A DNA stretch of 64,000 nt, from the NCBI RefSeq assembly GCF_031202265.1, contig NZ_CP100604.1, positions 6,988,501 to 7,052,500 of the forward strand, read 5' to 3'. This document shows, piece after piece, positions 10,164 to 18,999 of the stretch. The notes beneath the pieces are model-generated. The model saw only the letters and a list, made by a program, of their open reading frames with translations, was not told where the DNA came from and made no database searches. Position numbers and translations under genes: made by a program. Numbering within the stretch: position 1 is the first letter of the stretch; the number at the start of each line of letters is the position of its first letter. The stretch is from Bradyrhizobium sp. Ash2021 (GTDB taxonomy: Bacteria; Pseudomonadota; Alphaproteobacteria; Rhizobiales; Xanthobacteraceae).

Positions 10164-10187
10164 GCGCGGCTATGCCGGCGCTTTTTT
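10164..10187 (+). terminator. candidate rho-independent terminator
   Basis: A GC-rich imperfect hairpin (10164-10181, GCGCGGC pairing with GCCGGCGC with one bulge) is followed directly by six T on the plus strand. It would end transcription of the acyltransferase gene at 9032-10129. It overlaps the last bases of the convergent glycosyltransferase gene. Confidence 0.5.
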
Positions 10188-11255
10188 CACCACCAGAAGC
10201 AGGTTAAGCACTCGCTTCATCCATTGCGGCCGCGCCGTCGGCACATAGCGCCAGCTCACCACGGAACGGCGAAAGCCGCGCGGCCCGAACAATGCAAAGA
10301 TCATCCACAAGAACAGCGACGCCCGCTGCGCCTTTGAAAAGCCTTGCGGAAACGCCAAGGCCTTGAAAGTGGCGGCCGCGATCTGCGTCGCGCTGTCGCC
10401 CGAGATCGGATGGATGTCCGGCCGCAGGGAGTATGACGCCGCACGCAGGCACAGGAACAGCAAATTCCGGTTGAGCGCACCCGTATCCACCCGCATCCCC
10501 GCGCTGCTTGCCACATCCGTGAAGAATTTGTGACGCCGGCGCGTCAGGTCAACTTCCCGCGCAAAGCGGCTGTCATCCAGATGCAGGTGCGCGCCATGAT
10601 TCAATCCGTGAACGCGATAATCCACCAGCGGCTTTGGAACCGTGATGACGTCGCCAAAGACGGGCGCCGCTGCGATCAGGTAGCTGTCGGGTGCACGGTC
10701 TACAAAATCAGATTCAAATCCGAAGATTCGCTCGACTACCGAGCGCGGATACGCGCTGCCCGACCCCGGAGGCGTCGGATAGACGCCGGTCGTCGTGACC
10801 CATGTGCGGATGTCATGAGGGGTGGGAAGTGAGAAATATTGCGGCAGGATGCCGCCCGTCGGATTTCCCTTGGCGTCGATAACCCGCATCTGGAACTGGA
10901 ACTTGCTCGCCGCATCGGACCAGACTGCCGCTATTTCAGTCATTATGTCCGGATGAAGGGCATCGTCCGAATCGAGGAATATCACCACGTCGCCGGTGGA
11001 GCGGCGGAAGCCGTTGACGCAAGACGGCATCTGGCCGGCATTGGGCTGGCTGATGATGTTGATCCTGTCGGCGTAGGCATTGATGACATCGAGCGAATTG
11101 TCCGTCGATCCATCATCGACGACGATCACCTCGACATTGGGCCAGCGAATGTCGAGTGCGCTCTTGACCGCAGCGCCTACATAATCGGCGTAATTGTGAT
11201 TGGGGATTACGACCGACAAAACCAGTTCATTCGTCACTTCGGGTTCCTCACCCAT
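10170..11255 (-). CDS. glycosyltransferase family 2
   Basis: About 361 residues from the ATG at 11255. The GT-A core is clear: VLSVVIPNHNYADYVGAAV at the start, VEVIVVDDGSTDNSL, and the DXD-type motif VVIFLDSDDALHPD. The ATG at 11291 would add 12 residues before the fold. A C-terminal extension of about 130 residues shows some hydrophobic character (FLWMIFALFG), which may associate it with the membrane. It is divergently oriented from the FkbH-like gene, with about 230 bases between them that should hold both promoters. Confidence 0.85.
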   Translation of the reverse strand: MGEEPEVTNELVLSVVIPNHNYADYVGAAVKSALDIRWPNVEVIVVDDGSTDNSLDVINAYADRINIISQPNAGQMPSCVNGFRRSTGDVVIFLDSDDALHPDIMTEIAAVWSDAASKFQFQMRVIDAKGNPTGGILPQYFSLPTPHDIRTWVTTTGVYPTPPGSGSAYPRSVVERIFGFESDFVDRAPDSYLIAAAPVFGDVITVPKPLVDYRVHGLNHGAHLHLDDSRFAREVDLTRRRHKFFTDVASSAGMRVDTGALNRNLLFLCLRAASYSLRPDIHPISGDSATQIAAATFKALAFPQGFSKAQRASLFLWMIFALFGPRGFRRSVVSWRYVPTARPQWMKRVLNLLLVVKKAPA

Positions 11256-11484
11256 GATCCATGACCAGTTTCTTATTTCGTATTCTCGCAATGTGGCAAC
11301 GAATTATCTCAGCAGGCACGCGCGTTTCATATCTGAATAGCGCCGAAACCGTGTCATTGAATGTGGCTGCGCTTTCAACCGCCATGAAACTGTCGAATTA
11401 TGGATAAAGATTGTGGCTAACAACAAAGAGGGGAATCGCAAGCAAGTCGGGCAATGACCGTGTTGCCATGAAAAGGAAACGGCT

Positions 11485-13407
11485 GTGTCCGCAGAGCTAT
11501 ATCGAGAACTCGCCTGGCTTCCGAAACCTCCCGCCGATTTCTCGACTCAGTGCAAAGAACTGGCAACCGGTTCCGGCGAGGCCCTCGGAAGGAAAATCAG
11601 AGCGCTGGCGACGCACGCGCTCGATGAGCGGCAGCTGTCGCGGCTGGGTCGGACCATTCGATCGCTGCAACTCAGCGGTGCATCTCTTGCACCGCTCGTG
11701 CCCTTTCGCCTCGGCCTGATTGGCAACGGCACGCTCGATCTGATCGTTCCCGTGCTGGTGGCAACAGCTGCCCGTCACGGTTTTGCGCTCGAATGCGTCA
11801 CGGGCGCCTATGATCAGTTCCTGCAGGATGCGCTGCAGCCGGATTCGCTCCTCAACAAGGCGCGGCCCGACGCGGTGCTGCTTGCGCTCGATCACCGCGG
11901 ACTGTCCCTGCAGCCGTGCCCCGGCAACGAGCAACTGGCCACCGAAGCCGTTGGCGCGGCAATCGGACTTCTTGATTCGATCCGTGCTGGCCTGTCGCGC
12001 AACAGCGGCGCACTGTGCATCCTGCAAACGCTCGCCGCGCCGCCCGAGGGGCTATTCGGATCCTTCGACCGCGCGCTGGCCGGCACGGCCCGCAATCTGG
12101 TCGATCGCATCAATCAGAAGATCTGCCAGGCGGCGCTGCAGTCGACCGACATGGTCCTTGACGTGGCCGGCATCGCCGAGACGGTCGGCCTTGCCGACTG
12201 GCACTCGCCCGCCCAGTGGAATCTGGCGAAACTGCCGTTCGCGGACGCCTTCGTGCCGCTCTACGCCGAGCATGTCACGCGCATCATCGGCGCGCTGCGC
12301 GGCAAGAGCCGCCGTGTTCTCGTGCTCGATCTCGACAACACCGTCTGGGGCGGTGTGATTGGCGACGACGGCATGGAGGGCATCCAGATGGCGCAGGGTG
12401 ATGCGACCGGCGAGGCCCATCTGTCGGTACAGCAGCTCGCGCTGGCATTGCGCGCGCGCGGCATCGTGCTCGCGGTGAGCTCAAAGAACACCGACAACGT
12501 CGCGCGCAGGCCGTTCAAGGAACATCCGGACATGCTGTTGAAGGAAGAGCATATCGCGGTGTTCCAGGCCAATTGGAACGACAAGGCGACCAACATTCGC
12601 GCCATCGCCAAAGAGCTCGCGCTGGGCCTCGATTCCTTCGTCTTCCTGGATGACAATCCGGTCGAACGCGGCCTGATCCGGCAGGAGATTCCGGAGGTCG
12701 CGGTGCCGGAGCTCGATACGGATCCGGCGAGCTATGCCCGCACGCTGGCCGCGGCCGGCTATTTCGAGGCGATCAATTTCTCCGAGGAAGATCGCGCGCG
12801 CGCCGAAATGTATCAGGCCAATGCGCGCCGGCTCAGCCTACAGGGCCAGGCGACCGATCTGAAGTCGTACCTGCAGTCGCTGGAGATGCGCATCGTCTTC
12901 GGCGCCTTCGAGCGGACGACGCGCGCCCGCGTCACCCAGCTCATCAACAAGAGCAATCAGTTCAACCTGACGACGCGCCGTTACACCGAATCCCAGGTCG
13001 AGCAGCTGGAAGGCGACCCCGGTGTCATGACGTTGCATGCGCGGCTGATCGACAAATTCGGCGACAACGGCATCATCTGCGTGATCATCTGCCGCGCGAC
13101 CCGTCGCGACACCTGGACGGTCGACAGCTGGCTGATGAGCTGCCGGGTGCTCGGACGATGCGTCGAACAGGCAGTGCTGGCCGAGATCGTATTGCAGGCG
13201 CGCGCCGCCGGTATCACGACGTTGGAGGGCATCTATCTTCCGACCGACAGAAACGAGATGGTTTGCGAACACTATGGCAAGCTGGGCTTCACCCGCCTCG
13301 AAGATGGCGCCGACGGAAGCAGCCGCTGGGAGCTCCGTACCGACGTTGAGCTGGAAGATCTGCCGATGGCGGTTCAACGTGAGCTGAAGCAGTTCGAGCC
13401 GGCCTGA
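11485..13407 (+). CDS. FkbH-like HAD-family protein (putative glyceryl-ACP-forming type)
   Basis: 640 residues from a GTG at 11485 with a good AAGGAAA ribosome site. The first 250 residues form the FkbH N-terminal domain; the HAD-IIIC domain begins at VLVLDLDNTVWGGVIGDDG, with the nucleophile motif D282-x-D284-x-T. The last 170 residues look like a GNAT fold (TTLEGIYLPTDRNEM, HYGKLGF). Characterised FkbH relatives take 1,3-bisphosphoglycerate, remove phosphate and load the glyceryl group on an acyl carrier protein. An ACP gene lies 2.7 kb downstream on the same strand with an MBOAT acyltransferase between them, so an ACP-bound hydroxyacyl group for polysaccharide decoration is inferred. The acyl group itself is not proven. 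Confidence 0.85.
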   Translation: MSAELYRELAWLPKPPADFSTQCKELATGSGEALGRKIRALATHALDERQLSRLGRTIRSLQLSGASLAPLVPFRLGLIGNGTLDLIVPVLVATAARHGFALECVTGAYDQFLQDALQPDSLLNKARPDAVLLALDHRGLSLQPCPGNEQLATEAVGAAIGLLDSIRAGLSRNSGALCILQTLAAPPEGLFGSFDRALAGTARNLVDRINQKICQAALQSTDMVLDVAGIAETVGLADWHSPAQWNLAKLPFADAFVPLYAEHVTRIIGALRGKSRRVLVLDLDNTVWGGVIGDDGMEGIQMAQGDATGEAHLSVQQLALALRARGIVLAVSSKNTDNVARRPFKEHPDMLLKEEHIAVFQANWNDKATNIRAIAKELALGLDSFVFLDDNPVERGLIRQEIPEVAVPELDTDPASYARTLAAAGYFEAINFSEEDRARAEMYQANARRLSLQGQATDLKSYLQSLEMRIVFGAFERTTRARVTQLINKSNQFNLTTRRYTESQVEQLEGDPGVMTLHARLIDKFGDNGIICVIICRATRRDTWTVDSWLMSCRVLGRCVEQAVLAEIVLQARAAGITTLEGIYLPTDRNEMVCEHYGKLGFTRLEDGADGSSRWELRTDVELEDLPMAVQRELKQFEPA

Positions 13408-13467
13408 TCTGACCAGATAGCCGACAAACTTGCACAAGAATTTCGGAAAGCCTCGAGCCTCACATCC

Positions 13468-14907
13468 ATGAGTCTGACATCGCCCCTGTTTTTTGCGTTT
13501 CTTGCCGCGGTGGTGGTCGCTTTCCACGTCAGCGAATCCGTCGCCTACCGACGGTTCGTGCTCGGGGCCGCGAATACCATCTTCATCGCAAGCTACTTGA
13601 CCGACGTCACGCAGGTGTTGCCGCTGATCGCCTTCTTGGCGCTCGGCTATGTCTGCGTATCCGCGCTTTACCTCCGCCAGTCGTCCCTTGTGCTGGCGTC
13701 GGGCGTCGTCGCGATACTTTGCTGCTATGTATTCCTGAAGCGCTTCTCGTTCTTCGAAGGGTTGGGCCAGCTTCCGTTCCCCTATCTCACCATCGGGCTT
13801 TCCTACATCCTGTTCCGGATCCTGCACATCATGGTCGATGTGCGGTCGGGCGATCTGGCCGAGCGAATTGGTCCGCTGGCGTTTTTTCGCTTCACTTGCA
13901 ACTTCCTGTGCTTCGTCTCAGGTCCGATCCAGCGCTACCAGGATTTCAGCGCGATGGATGGAAAGGCGGCAGTTCAGCTCGACTCGTCGGTGGTCTATTC
14001 GGCGTTTTCCCGAATCGCCACCGGCTATGTGAAATTTGTCATCATTGCCGCGACCGCCGACTACGCCTTTACGTTCCTCAGTCCACACCTGCTGCAGCCG
14101 GCCGGCCTGCCGCTTCTCAAGCTGTGCGCCGTCTATGCGGCCGTCGCATCGCTCTACACGATCTATCTGTATTTCAATTTTTCAGGATACATGGACATCG
14201 TAATCGGCATCGGAACCCTGCTCGGGCAAACATTGCCGGAGAATTTCGACAAGCCGTTCTCGGCGCGCAGCTTCCTCGAATTCTGGCAGCGCTGGCACAT
14301 GACGCTGTCGCAGTGGTTCAAGTTGTATCTCTTCAACCCGCTTCTGATGTTCCTGATGACCTGGCTGCCCTCGCCTGCGCTCACGTCCTATCTGGGTGTG
14401 CTCGCGTTCTTCATCACGTTCGGCGTGATGGGCGTCTGGCACGGTACGACGGCGGTCTTCGTCATTTACGGCCTCCTGATGGGCGCCGGCGCAAGCATCA
14501 ACAAACTCTGGCAAGTGGCCTGCACCGAACGCCTGGGCAAGAAGCGTTATCGCGCGCTTACCGGATCGACCGCCTATATCTACTTTGCGCGGGGCCTCAC
14601 GGTTGCCTATTTTGTGCTCGCACTGACCTGCCTGTGGGTCCCCGAACTGCCTCAATTCACCTATCTGTTGGCGCGGCTTGGCGTCGCCGGCGTCGTGGGC
14701 ACCTTCGTCCTGGTGGCGGCGGCGTTCGGGATGGCGGCGTTGAGCCTGGATCTTGTCCGGGCTCGGATCCGCATCCCGCTCACTCTGTCGATGACCCAGG
14801 GCGGCGAGATCACCAAAAATCTGCACCTGGCAGGCAAGATGATGGCGATCATCGCCGTCGCGACCCTGCTGCACAAGGCTCCGGACTTCGTCTACAAGGC
14901 GTTCTGA
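13468..14907 (+). CDS. MBOAT-family O-acyltransferase (AlgI/DltB-like)
   Basis: 479 residues with about eleven membrane segments. The MBOAT signatures are present: EFWQRWHMTLSQWF with H277, and the catalytic-type His in GVMGVWHGTTA at H325; the NFSGYMDIVIGIG segment is also typical. AlgI and DltB move acyl groups across the inner membrane to exported polymers, DltB from an acyl carrier protein. The flanking FkbH-like and ACP genes suggest that this enzyme takes an ACP-bound acyl group. The next gene starts two bases after its stop, so the two are translationally linked. Confidence 0.85.
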   Translation: MSLTSPLFFAFLAAVVVAFHVSESVAYRRFVLGAANTIFIASYLTDVTQVLPLIAFLALGYVCVSALYLRQSSLVLASGVVAILCCYVFLKRFSFFEGLGQLPFPYLTIGLSYILFRILHIMVDVRSGDLAERIGPLAFFRFTCNFLCFVSGPIQRYQDFSAMDGKAAVQLDSSVVYSAFSRIATGYVKFVIIAATADYAFTFLSPHLLQPAGLPLLKLCAVYAAVASLYTIYLYFNFSGYMDIVIGIGTLLGQTLPENFDKPFSARSFLEFWQRWHMTLSQWFKLYLFNPLLMFLMTWLPSPALTSYLGVLAFFITFGVMGVWHGTTAVFVIYGLLMGAGASINKLWQVACTERLGKKRYRALTGSTAYIYFARGLTVAYFVLALTCLWVPELPQFTYLLARLGVAGVVGTFVLVAAAFGMAALSLDLVRARIRIPLTLSMTQGGEITKNLHLAGKMMAIIAVATLLHKAPDFVYKAF

Positions 14908-14909
14908 AA

Positions 14910-16052
14910 TTGAAATACATCCTTCGGCAGTCGGCGTTGACCTTGTTGTCGTTCGCCTTTCTTTACGCGCTGCTCGCCGGCGCGTCATTCGTCGTCTTTC
15001 CGGATCCATCGAGCGCCGGTCCGCGGGATTTCCAGGCTGCGGAACAAACGCTTTACATGACGGTTCCCAAATATGTCTTCCTCGGCCGCAGCGTGCTGGC
15101 CAACCCGGACAGGAAGATCATCTTGGTGGGGGCATCGAACACCGGAGTCGGATTCCGGCAGAAGCTCGTGCAGTCGAACCTCGGCTGCGCCCAGGTCAGC
15201 AACCTCGCGATGGGGGGCGCCAACATTTCCGAGGTCAGGCAGGTGGTCAATCTGGTCCACGAGGTGCAGAGCGATCAGGAACGCCGGCTGAACACCTTCG
15301 TGATCGGCGTCTGGTTCGGCATGTTCATCGATTCGGATGTGAAGTATGCGGAAGGCGACCGACATCGCGGCGAGACCGATGTCGATATCGAACGCTACCG
15401 GTATGGCTTCTACCGTCGTACGCCGGACGGTCCGGTCGCGGTGTTGCCCGCGAAATGGCTGGACGCGGGCGTCATGACGATCCGACCTTTCCTGCTGCTC
15501 GAGAAGGTCGCGCGCGAGGCCAGGGCCGGCGTCAATCTCGTGCTCACCGGCCGCACCAGCGCCCAACGCACCGATGACGAGCGCGAAAGCGTCGTGATGT
15601 CGGACGCTGAAAAGCTAGAGGCGCTGGAATCCTGGAAGGAAACCATGGGGCGCACGAGCGATATTTCTCCTACCCAGGTCGAAGTCTTGAAACAGACCAT
15701 CCAAGCGCTGCTGGACTCGGGGGAGAAGGTCGTGCTCGTCGACCTTCCGATCCCCGCATGGCATCGCAAAGCAAGCCCCTATCAGCCGAGCTACCGGCGG
15801 GCGCTGACAGACCTGCTTCAGGAGTTTGGCGACCAGCCGAACTTCAGCTCACTGAACATGGACGACCTCGACAACGAGCTGGACTATTCGGACGAGGTGC
15901 ATGCCAAGCGGCATCTGGCCGATGTCTGGTCGACCAGGTTGGCGAGAAAGCTGGATTCGTTCGTCTGCCTGGAGAAACCTGACAAATCTTCACCAAAGGT
16001 CACCACCTTGCGCTCGTCGGCGCAGGTGACAACAGCCGCTCCGGGTAACTGA
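14910..16052 (+). CDS. SGNH-like protein, AlgJ/DltD-type partner of MBOAT
   Basis: About 380 residues. The start is inferred as the TTG at 14910, just after the MBOAT stop; the open frame extends far upstream but only as a shadow of the MBOAT gene. A single N-terminal membrane anchor (about residues 5-30) precedes a periplasmic domain. IILVGASNTGVGF gives the block-I Ser (S76), and SDEVHAKRH near residue 330 gives the Asp-x-x-His pair, so the SGNH catalytic triad looks complete. In alginate and teichoic-acid systems such proteins finish the transfer of the acyl group to the polymer in the periplasm. Family assignment rests on motifs and context. Confidence 0.65.
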   Translation: MKYILRQSALTLLSFAFLYALLAGASFVVFPDPSSAGPRDFQAAEQTLYMTVPKYVFLGRSVLANPDRKIILVGASNTGVGFRQKLVQSNLGCAQVSNLAMGGANISEVRQVVNLVHEVQSDQERRLNTFVIGVWFGMFIDSDVKYAEGDRHRGETDVDIERYRYGFYRRTPDGPVAVLPAKWLDAGVMTIRPFLLLEKVAREARAGVNLVLTGRTSAQRTDDERESVVMSDAEKLEALESWKETMGRTSDISPTQVEVLKQTIQALLDSGEKVVLVDLPIPAWHRKASPYQPSYRRALTDLLQEFGDQPNFSSLNMDDLDNELDYSDEVHAKRHLADVWSTRLARKLDSFVCLEKPDKSSPKVTTLRSSAQVTTAAPGN

Positions 16053-16107
16053 CCGGCCTGCGATCCACGCGCCGGCACCGCCAACACAGTCGACAAAGGA
16101 TGACGCA

Positions 16108-16347
16108 ATGGAAAAGGCCGAAGTCTACAGCAAGCTCACCGGTGTTTTTCGGGACGTATTCGACGAGGACGATCTGGCCCTCTCGCCGCAGACCACCACC
16201 GACGACGTCGACGGCTGGGACAGCCTGTCCCATATCCGTCTTGTGCTGGCTGTCTCCAAGGCCTTCGGCGTGAAATTTTCCGCGTCCGAGATCGGAAGTC
16301 TCAAAAATGTCGGCGAGTTCGCCGATCTGATCGAGAAGAAAGCGTAA
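16108..16347 (+). CDS. acyl carrier protein
   Basis: 79 residues, standard ACP size. The phosphopantetheine attachment site is in DGWDSLSHIRLV, with the Ser of DSL. It lies 55 bases after the SGNH-like gene and seven bases before the VOC gene, so all are probably in one transcript with the FkbH-like and MBOAT genes. It is likely a dedicated carrier for the acyl group made by the FkbH-like protein rather than the fatty-acid ACP, whose usual fab neighbours are absent here. Confidence 0.9.
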   Translation: MEKAEVYSKLTGVFRDVFDEDDLALSPQTTTDDVDGWDSLSHIRLVLAVSKAFGVKFSASEIGSLKNVGEFADLIEKKA

Positions 16348-16353
16348 GAGGAC

Positions 16354-16803
16354 GTGAACCGCGCAGCGAACGACATCGCGCCGGCATCGGCGGCATTGGC
16401 TTTCCATCACCTCGGGCTTGCGGTCGCATCCCCGGAGGAAGCCTTTCGTTACCTTGCGTCACTCGGCTACACCGCGGGAAACACCGTTTTCGACCCGATA
16501 CAGCAGGTTAACCTCGCCATGCGGCATCACCCCGTGATGCCGGACGTCGAAGTGATCTGGCCCGGCGACGGTCCTTCGCCGATCGACAAGCTGATCAAGC
16601 GAAACGGCACCATGATCTATCACCTGTGCTACGCATGCCCCGACGCCGAACAGGCGCTGGGTGCGCTGGCCGCATCCGGGATCGAGATCGTGCCGGTCAG
16701 CGCGCCGGCGCCGGCGGTCCTGTTCGGCGGCCAGAAAGTCTCGTTTCACCACGTTTCCGGTTTCGGCCTGATCGAGATTCTCGAGACCGGCAGCGAGCCC
16801 TAG
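16354..16803 (+). CDS. VOC-family protein (glyoxalase/methylmalonyl-CoA epimerase-like)
   Basis: 149 residues from a GTG at 16354. The two halves FHHLGLAVASPEEAFRYL and YHLCYACPDAEQAL show the paired beta-alpha-beta repeats of the vicinal oxygen chelate fold, and metal ligands are available (His in FHHLG, His in IYHLCY, Glu in IEILE). Position right after the ACP suggests action on an acyl-ACP or acyl-CoA intermediate, for example epimerisation. That step is inference; the motif set only supports the fold. Confidence 0.7.
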   Translation: MNRAANDIAPASAALAFHHLGLAVASPEEAFRYLASLGYTAGNTVFDPIQQVNLAMRHHPVMPDVEVIWPGDGPSPIDKLIKRNGTMIYHLCYACPDAEQALGALAASGIEIVPVSAPAPAVLFGGQKVSFHHVSGFGLIEILETGSEP

Positions 16804-16833
16804 AGGCCGATTCAGCTAGCCCTGGCAGATCGC

Positions 16834-17295
16834 ATGAACCACGATTACACGTCACGCCATTTCGGCCACGTCAGCCGCATGACTTGCAGCTTGGCGCTCG
16901 GCACCCTGGTTCTCGCATCGGGAGCGCAGGCTCAGGTCGTCGGCTACGGAAGATCATCGGCGCCAATGTACGGAGGAACCGGCGTGTCGCCGACGCCAGC
17001 GAATCCTTTCCCACCGATGAAGGGTACATATGCCCCCAGCCATAAGTCGGCGGACGGAACGGCCTGCATATCGGTCCATCCATCTACGCGTCCGCAAATC
17101 ATCAATCCGAAGATCATCGATCAGATCGTGACCGTGAACAACACTTGCGGCCAATCCATCAACGTTCAGGTCTGCTATGTCGGCAGCTCGGACTGCATCA
17201 CGGTTGCGCTGAGCGGCTATCAGAAGTTGCAAAGGATCCTCGGCATCTCTGCGGGTTCGACCTCATTCCGCTACGAGTACCGCGAGTTATATTGA
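16834..17295 (+). CDS. hypothetical secreted protein
   Basis: 153 residues. A signal peptide covers about residues 1-34 (hydrophobic MTCSLALGTLVLASG, ending AQA). The mature part is short, contains four Cys (CISVH, NNTCGQS, VQVCYVG, SDCITV) that could form two disulphides, and ends in a Tyr-rich tail. No family was recognised. It sits at the end of the acylation module, 30 bases after the VOC gene, so it may be an exported accessory protein of the same transcript. Confidence 0.55.
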   Translation: MNHDYTSRHFGHVSRMTCSLALGTLVLASGAQAQVVGYGRSSAPMYGGTGVSPTPANPFPPMKGTYAPSHKSADGTACISVHPSTRPQIINPKIIDQIVTVNNTCGQSINVQVCYVGSSDCITVALSGYQKLQRILGISAGSTSFRYEYRELY

Positions 17296-17395
17296 TGGCG
17301 CGTGCAACACCAACCGCAGTCCTTGCGAGGTCCCACGTGGTGGAAATCTACCGCACCGAATTCAGCACCTTCACTCGAATCGAGCCTTGAGCCGC

Positions 17396-18379
17396 ATGTC
17401 CAGCCCCACTCAGGCCTTCGTATTCGGAGGTGCCGGCTTCATCGGAACACATCTGATGAACCGGCTCCTCGCGTCCGGAAGCTACCATCGGATCGTCGCC
17501 CTCGATATCGGCAAGCCGAGGACCCAGGTTGCCGGCGTCGAATATGTCCATCACGATATCCGCGAGCCCGTCGACCCAAAGCACGCACGAGGAGCGCCCG
17601 CCGACATTTTCAATCTGGCGGCAATCCACACCACGCCGGGCCACCCGGAGGGCGATTATTACTACACCAACGTCCTCGGTGCGGTGAACGTGTGCCGCTT
17701 TGCCAAGGAAACCGGCAGCCGGAACATCACCTTCACCAGTTCGATATCGATCTACGGTCCGAGCGAAGCGCCGCTCGACGAGGATTCGCAGCCCGCGCCG
17801 GTCAGTGCCTACGGGCGTTCCAAGCTCTCGGCCGAAGCCATCCATCTGCTGTGGCAATCGGAGGACCCGGCGAGGCGGCTCACGATCGTTCGCCCCGCCG
17901 TTATCTACGGCCTTTACGAGCAGGGGAATTTCACGCGGCTGTCGAGACTGCTGGAAAGACGGGCTTTCGTCTATCCCGGCCGAAGCGACACGATCAAATC
18001 ATGCGGCTATGTGAAGGACCTGGTCTCGTCGATGCTTTTCATGGCGGCTCGCAACGACGGCGTATCGATCTACAATTTCTGCTACGAGCACCGCTACACG
18101 ATCAGCGAGATCTGCGCGGCCTTCTCTCAAGCAGCCGGCTACAGGAAGCCGACGCGGACCATACCGGTCTGGTTCATGAATCTCGCGGTCCTTCCGTTCG
18201 AGATGCTGCACAAGGTCGGCATCAAGACCGGGATCAATCGCGACCGCATCCGGAAATTATGGTTCTCCACGAACATCCTGCCGAAGCGCCTGGTCGCCAG
18301 CGGGTTTAGGTTCGAATACGACGTGGTAAGCTCGCTGGACGAGTGGAAGCACGAGTCCCGTGTGAAAGACTTTGATTGA
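17396..18379 (+). CDS. NAD-dependent epimerase/dehydratase (extended SDR)
   Basis: About 327 residues from the ATG at 17396 (an in-frame TTG at 17387 is an alternative). The Rossmann motif FVFGGAGFIGTHLM, the Ser of FTSSISIYGPSE and the YxxxK of VSAYGRSKLSAE are all present, so the enzyme should be active. It belongs to the nucleotide-sugar epimerase/dehydratase group and probably makes a sugar donor for the locus polysaccharide; the sugar is not predictable. About 620 bases without a gene follow. Confidence 0.8.
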   Translation: MSSPTQAFVFGGAGFIGTHLMNRLLASGSYHRIVALDIGKPRTQVAGVEYVHHDIREPVDPKHARGAPADIFNLAAIHTTPGHPEGDYYYTNVLGAVNVCRFAKETGSRNITFTSSISIYGPSEAPLDEDSQPAPVSAYGRSKLSAEAIHLLWQSEDPARRLTIVRPAVIYGLYEQGNFTRLSRLLERRAFVYPGRSDTIKSCGYVKDLVSSMLFMAARNDGVSIYNFCYEHRYTISEICAAFSQAAGYRKPTRTIPVWFMNLAVLPFEMLHKVGIKTGINRDRIRKLWFSTNILPKRLVASGFRFEYDVVSSLDEWKHESRVKDFD

Positions 18380-18999
18380 CGATCGGGGTCGGCTTCGGGC
18401 GGGTGTCTGAAGGAACATCCCTGGCTCGGCACCGATGCCGGCACCTTTCGCTGGATATTTCCAAACGACCCCGCTGAAAGTTCCCATTCCCGCCTTTGGA
18501 ACTTGGGAACGGGCGCACATTGGGTGTTCGAGGTTGTCGTCGAAATGGGCGCTCCCTTCGCAATCTTGGTGACTATGGGCAGGGTGCCTGCCATATCTGT
18601 CATCGGTCGAGGCAAAATGGCGCGAAAATGGGAACAAGCGTTGCCGATCGCGATCGCTCCGTATCGGTTTGCTGGCCGCCTTCCATTGTCTTGTCGATTT
18701 CTTGTTGCAGATGTCCAGCTTATCGCTCGCGATATCGCCGCTGACCGGCATGGGAATTGCTGTGGCAGGATCTAGACGGGACCGCACTTAACCAAGCGTT
18801 GTCGTCCTGAACCGGTACACGTTGCCAATTCCTCCTCGGGTTCGCGATCTCAGGCGGGTTCCGGAGATATATGATGCACCGCACTCTTCCTGACACATTT
18901 ATTTGGCACGTTCGGTTCGCTGATGCGCTCAGGGCTGATGCGTCTCAGCTTGCTCCGACACGGCACAATCCACGAACCCAGGTCAGGTAGACGAGCCGG
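18380..18999. promoter_or_regulatory. long non-coding region upstream of the Wzc-like gene
   Basis: About 620 bases with no convincing gene; short open frames at 18496-18787 lack homology and ribosome sites. The stretch is less GC-biased in places and lies upstream of the co-polymerase gene, so it probably carries that gene's promoter and control sites. No operator was recognised. Confidence 0.4.

Noticed and set aside
13719..14909. Upstream two-fifths of a long open frame joined to the SGNH-like protein
   Set aside because: This part overlaps the MBOAT gene in another frame and has no protein-like features; the SGNH gene starts after the MBOAT stop.
18496..18775. Short frames of 80-90 codons upstream of the Wzc-like gene
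   Set aside because: No ribosome sites, no recognisable product, and mutually overlapping frames; treated as non-coding.
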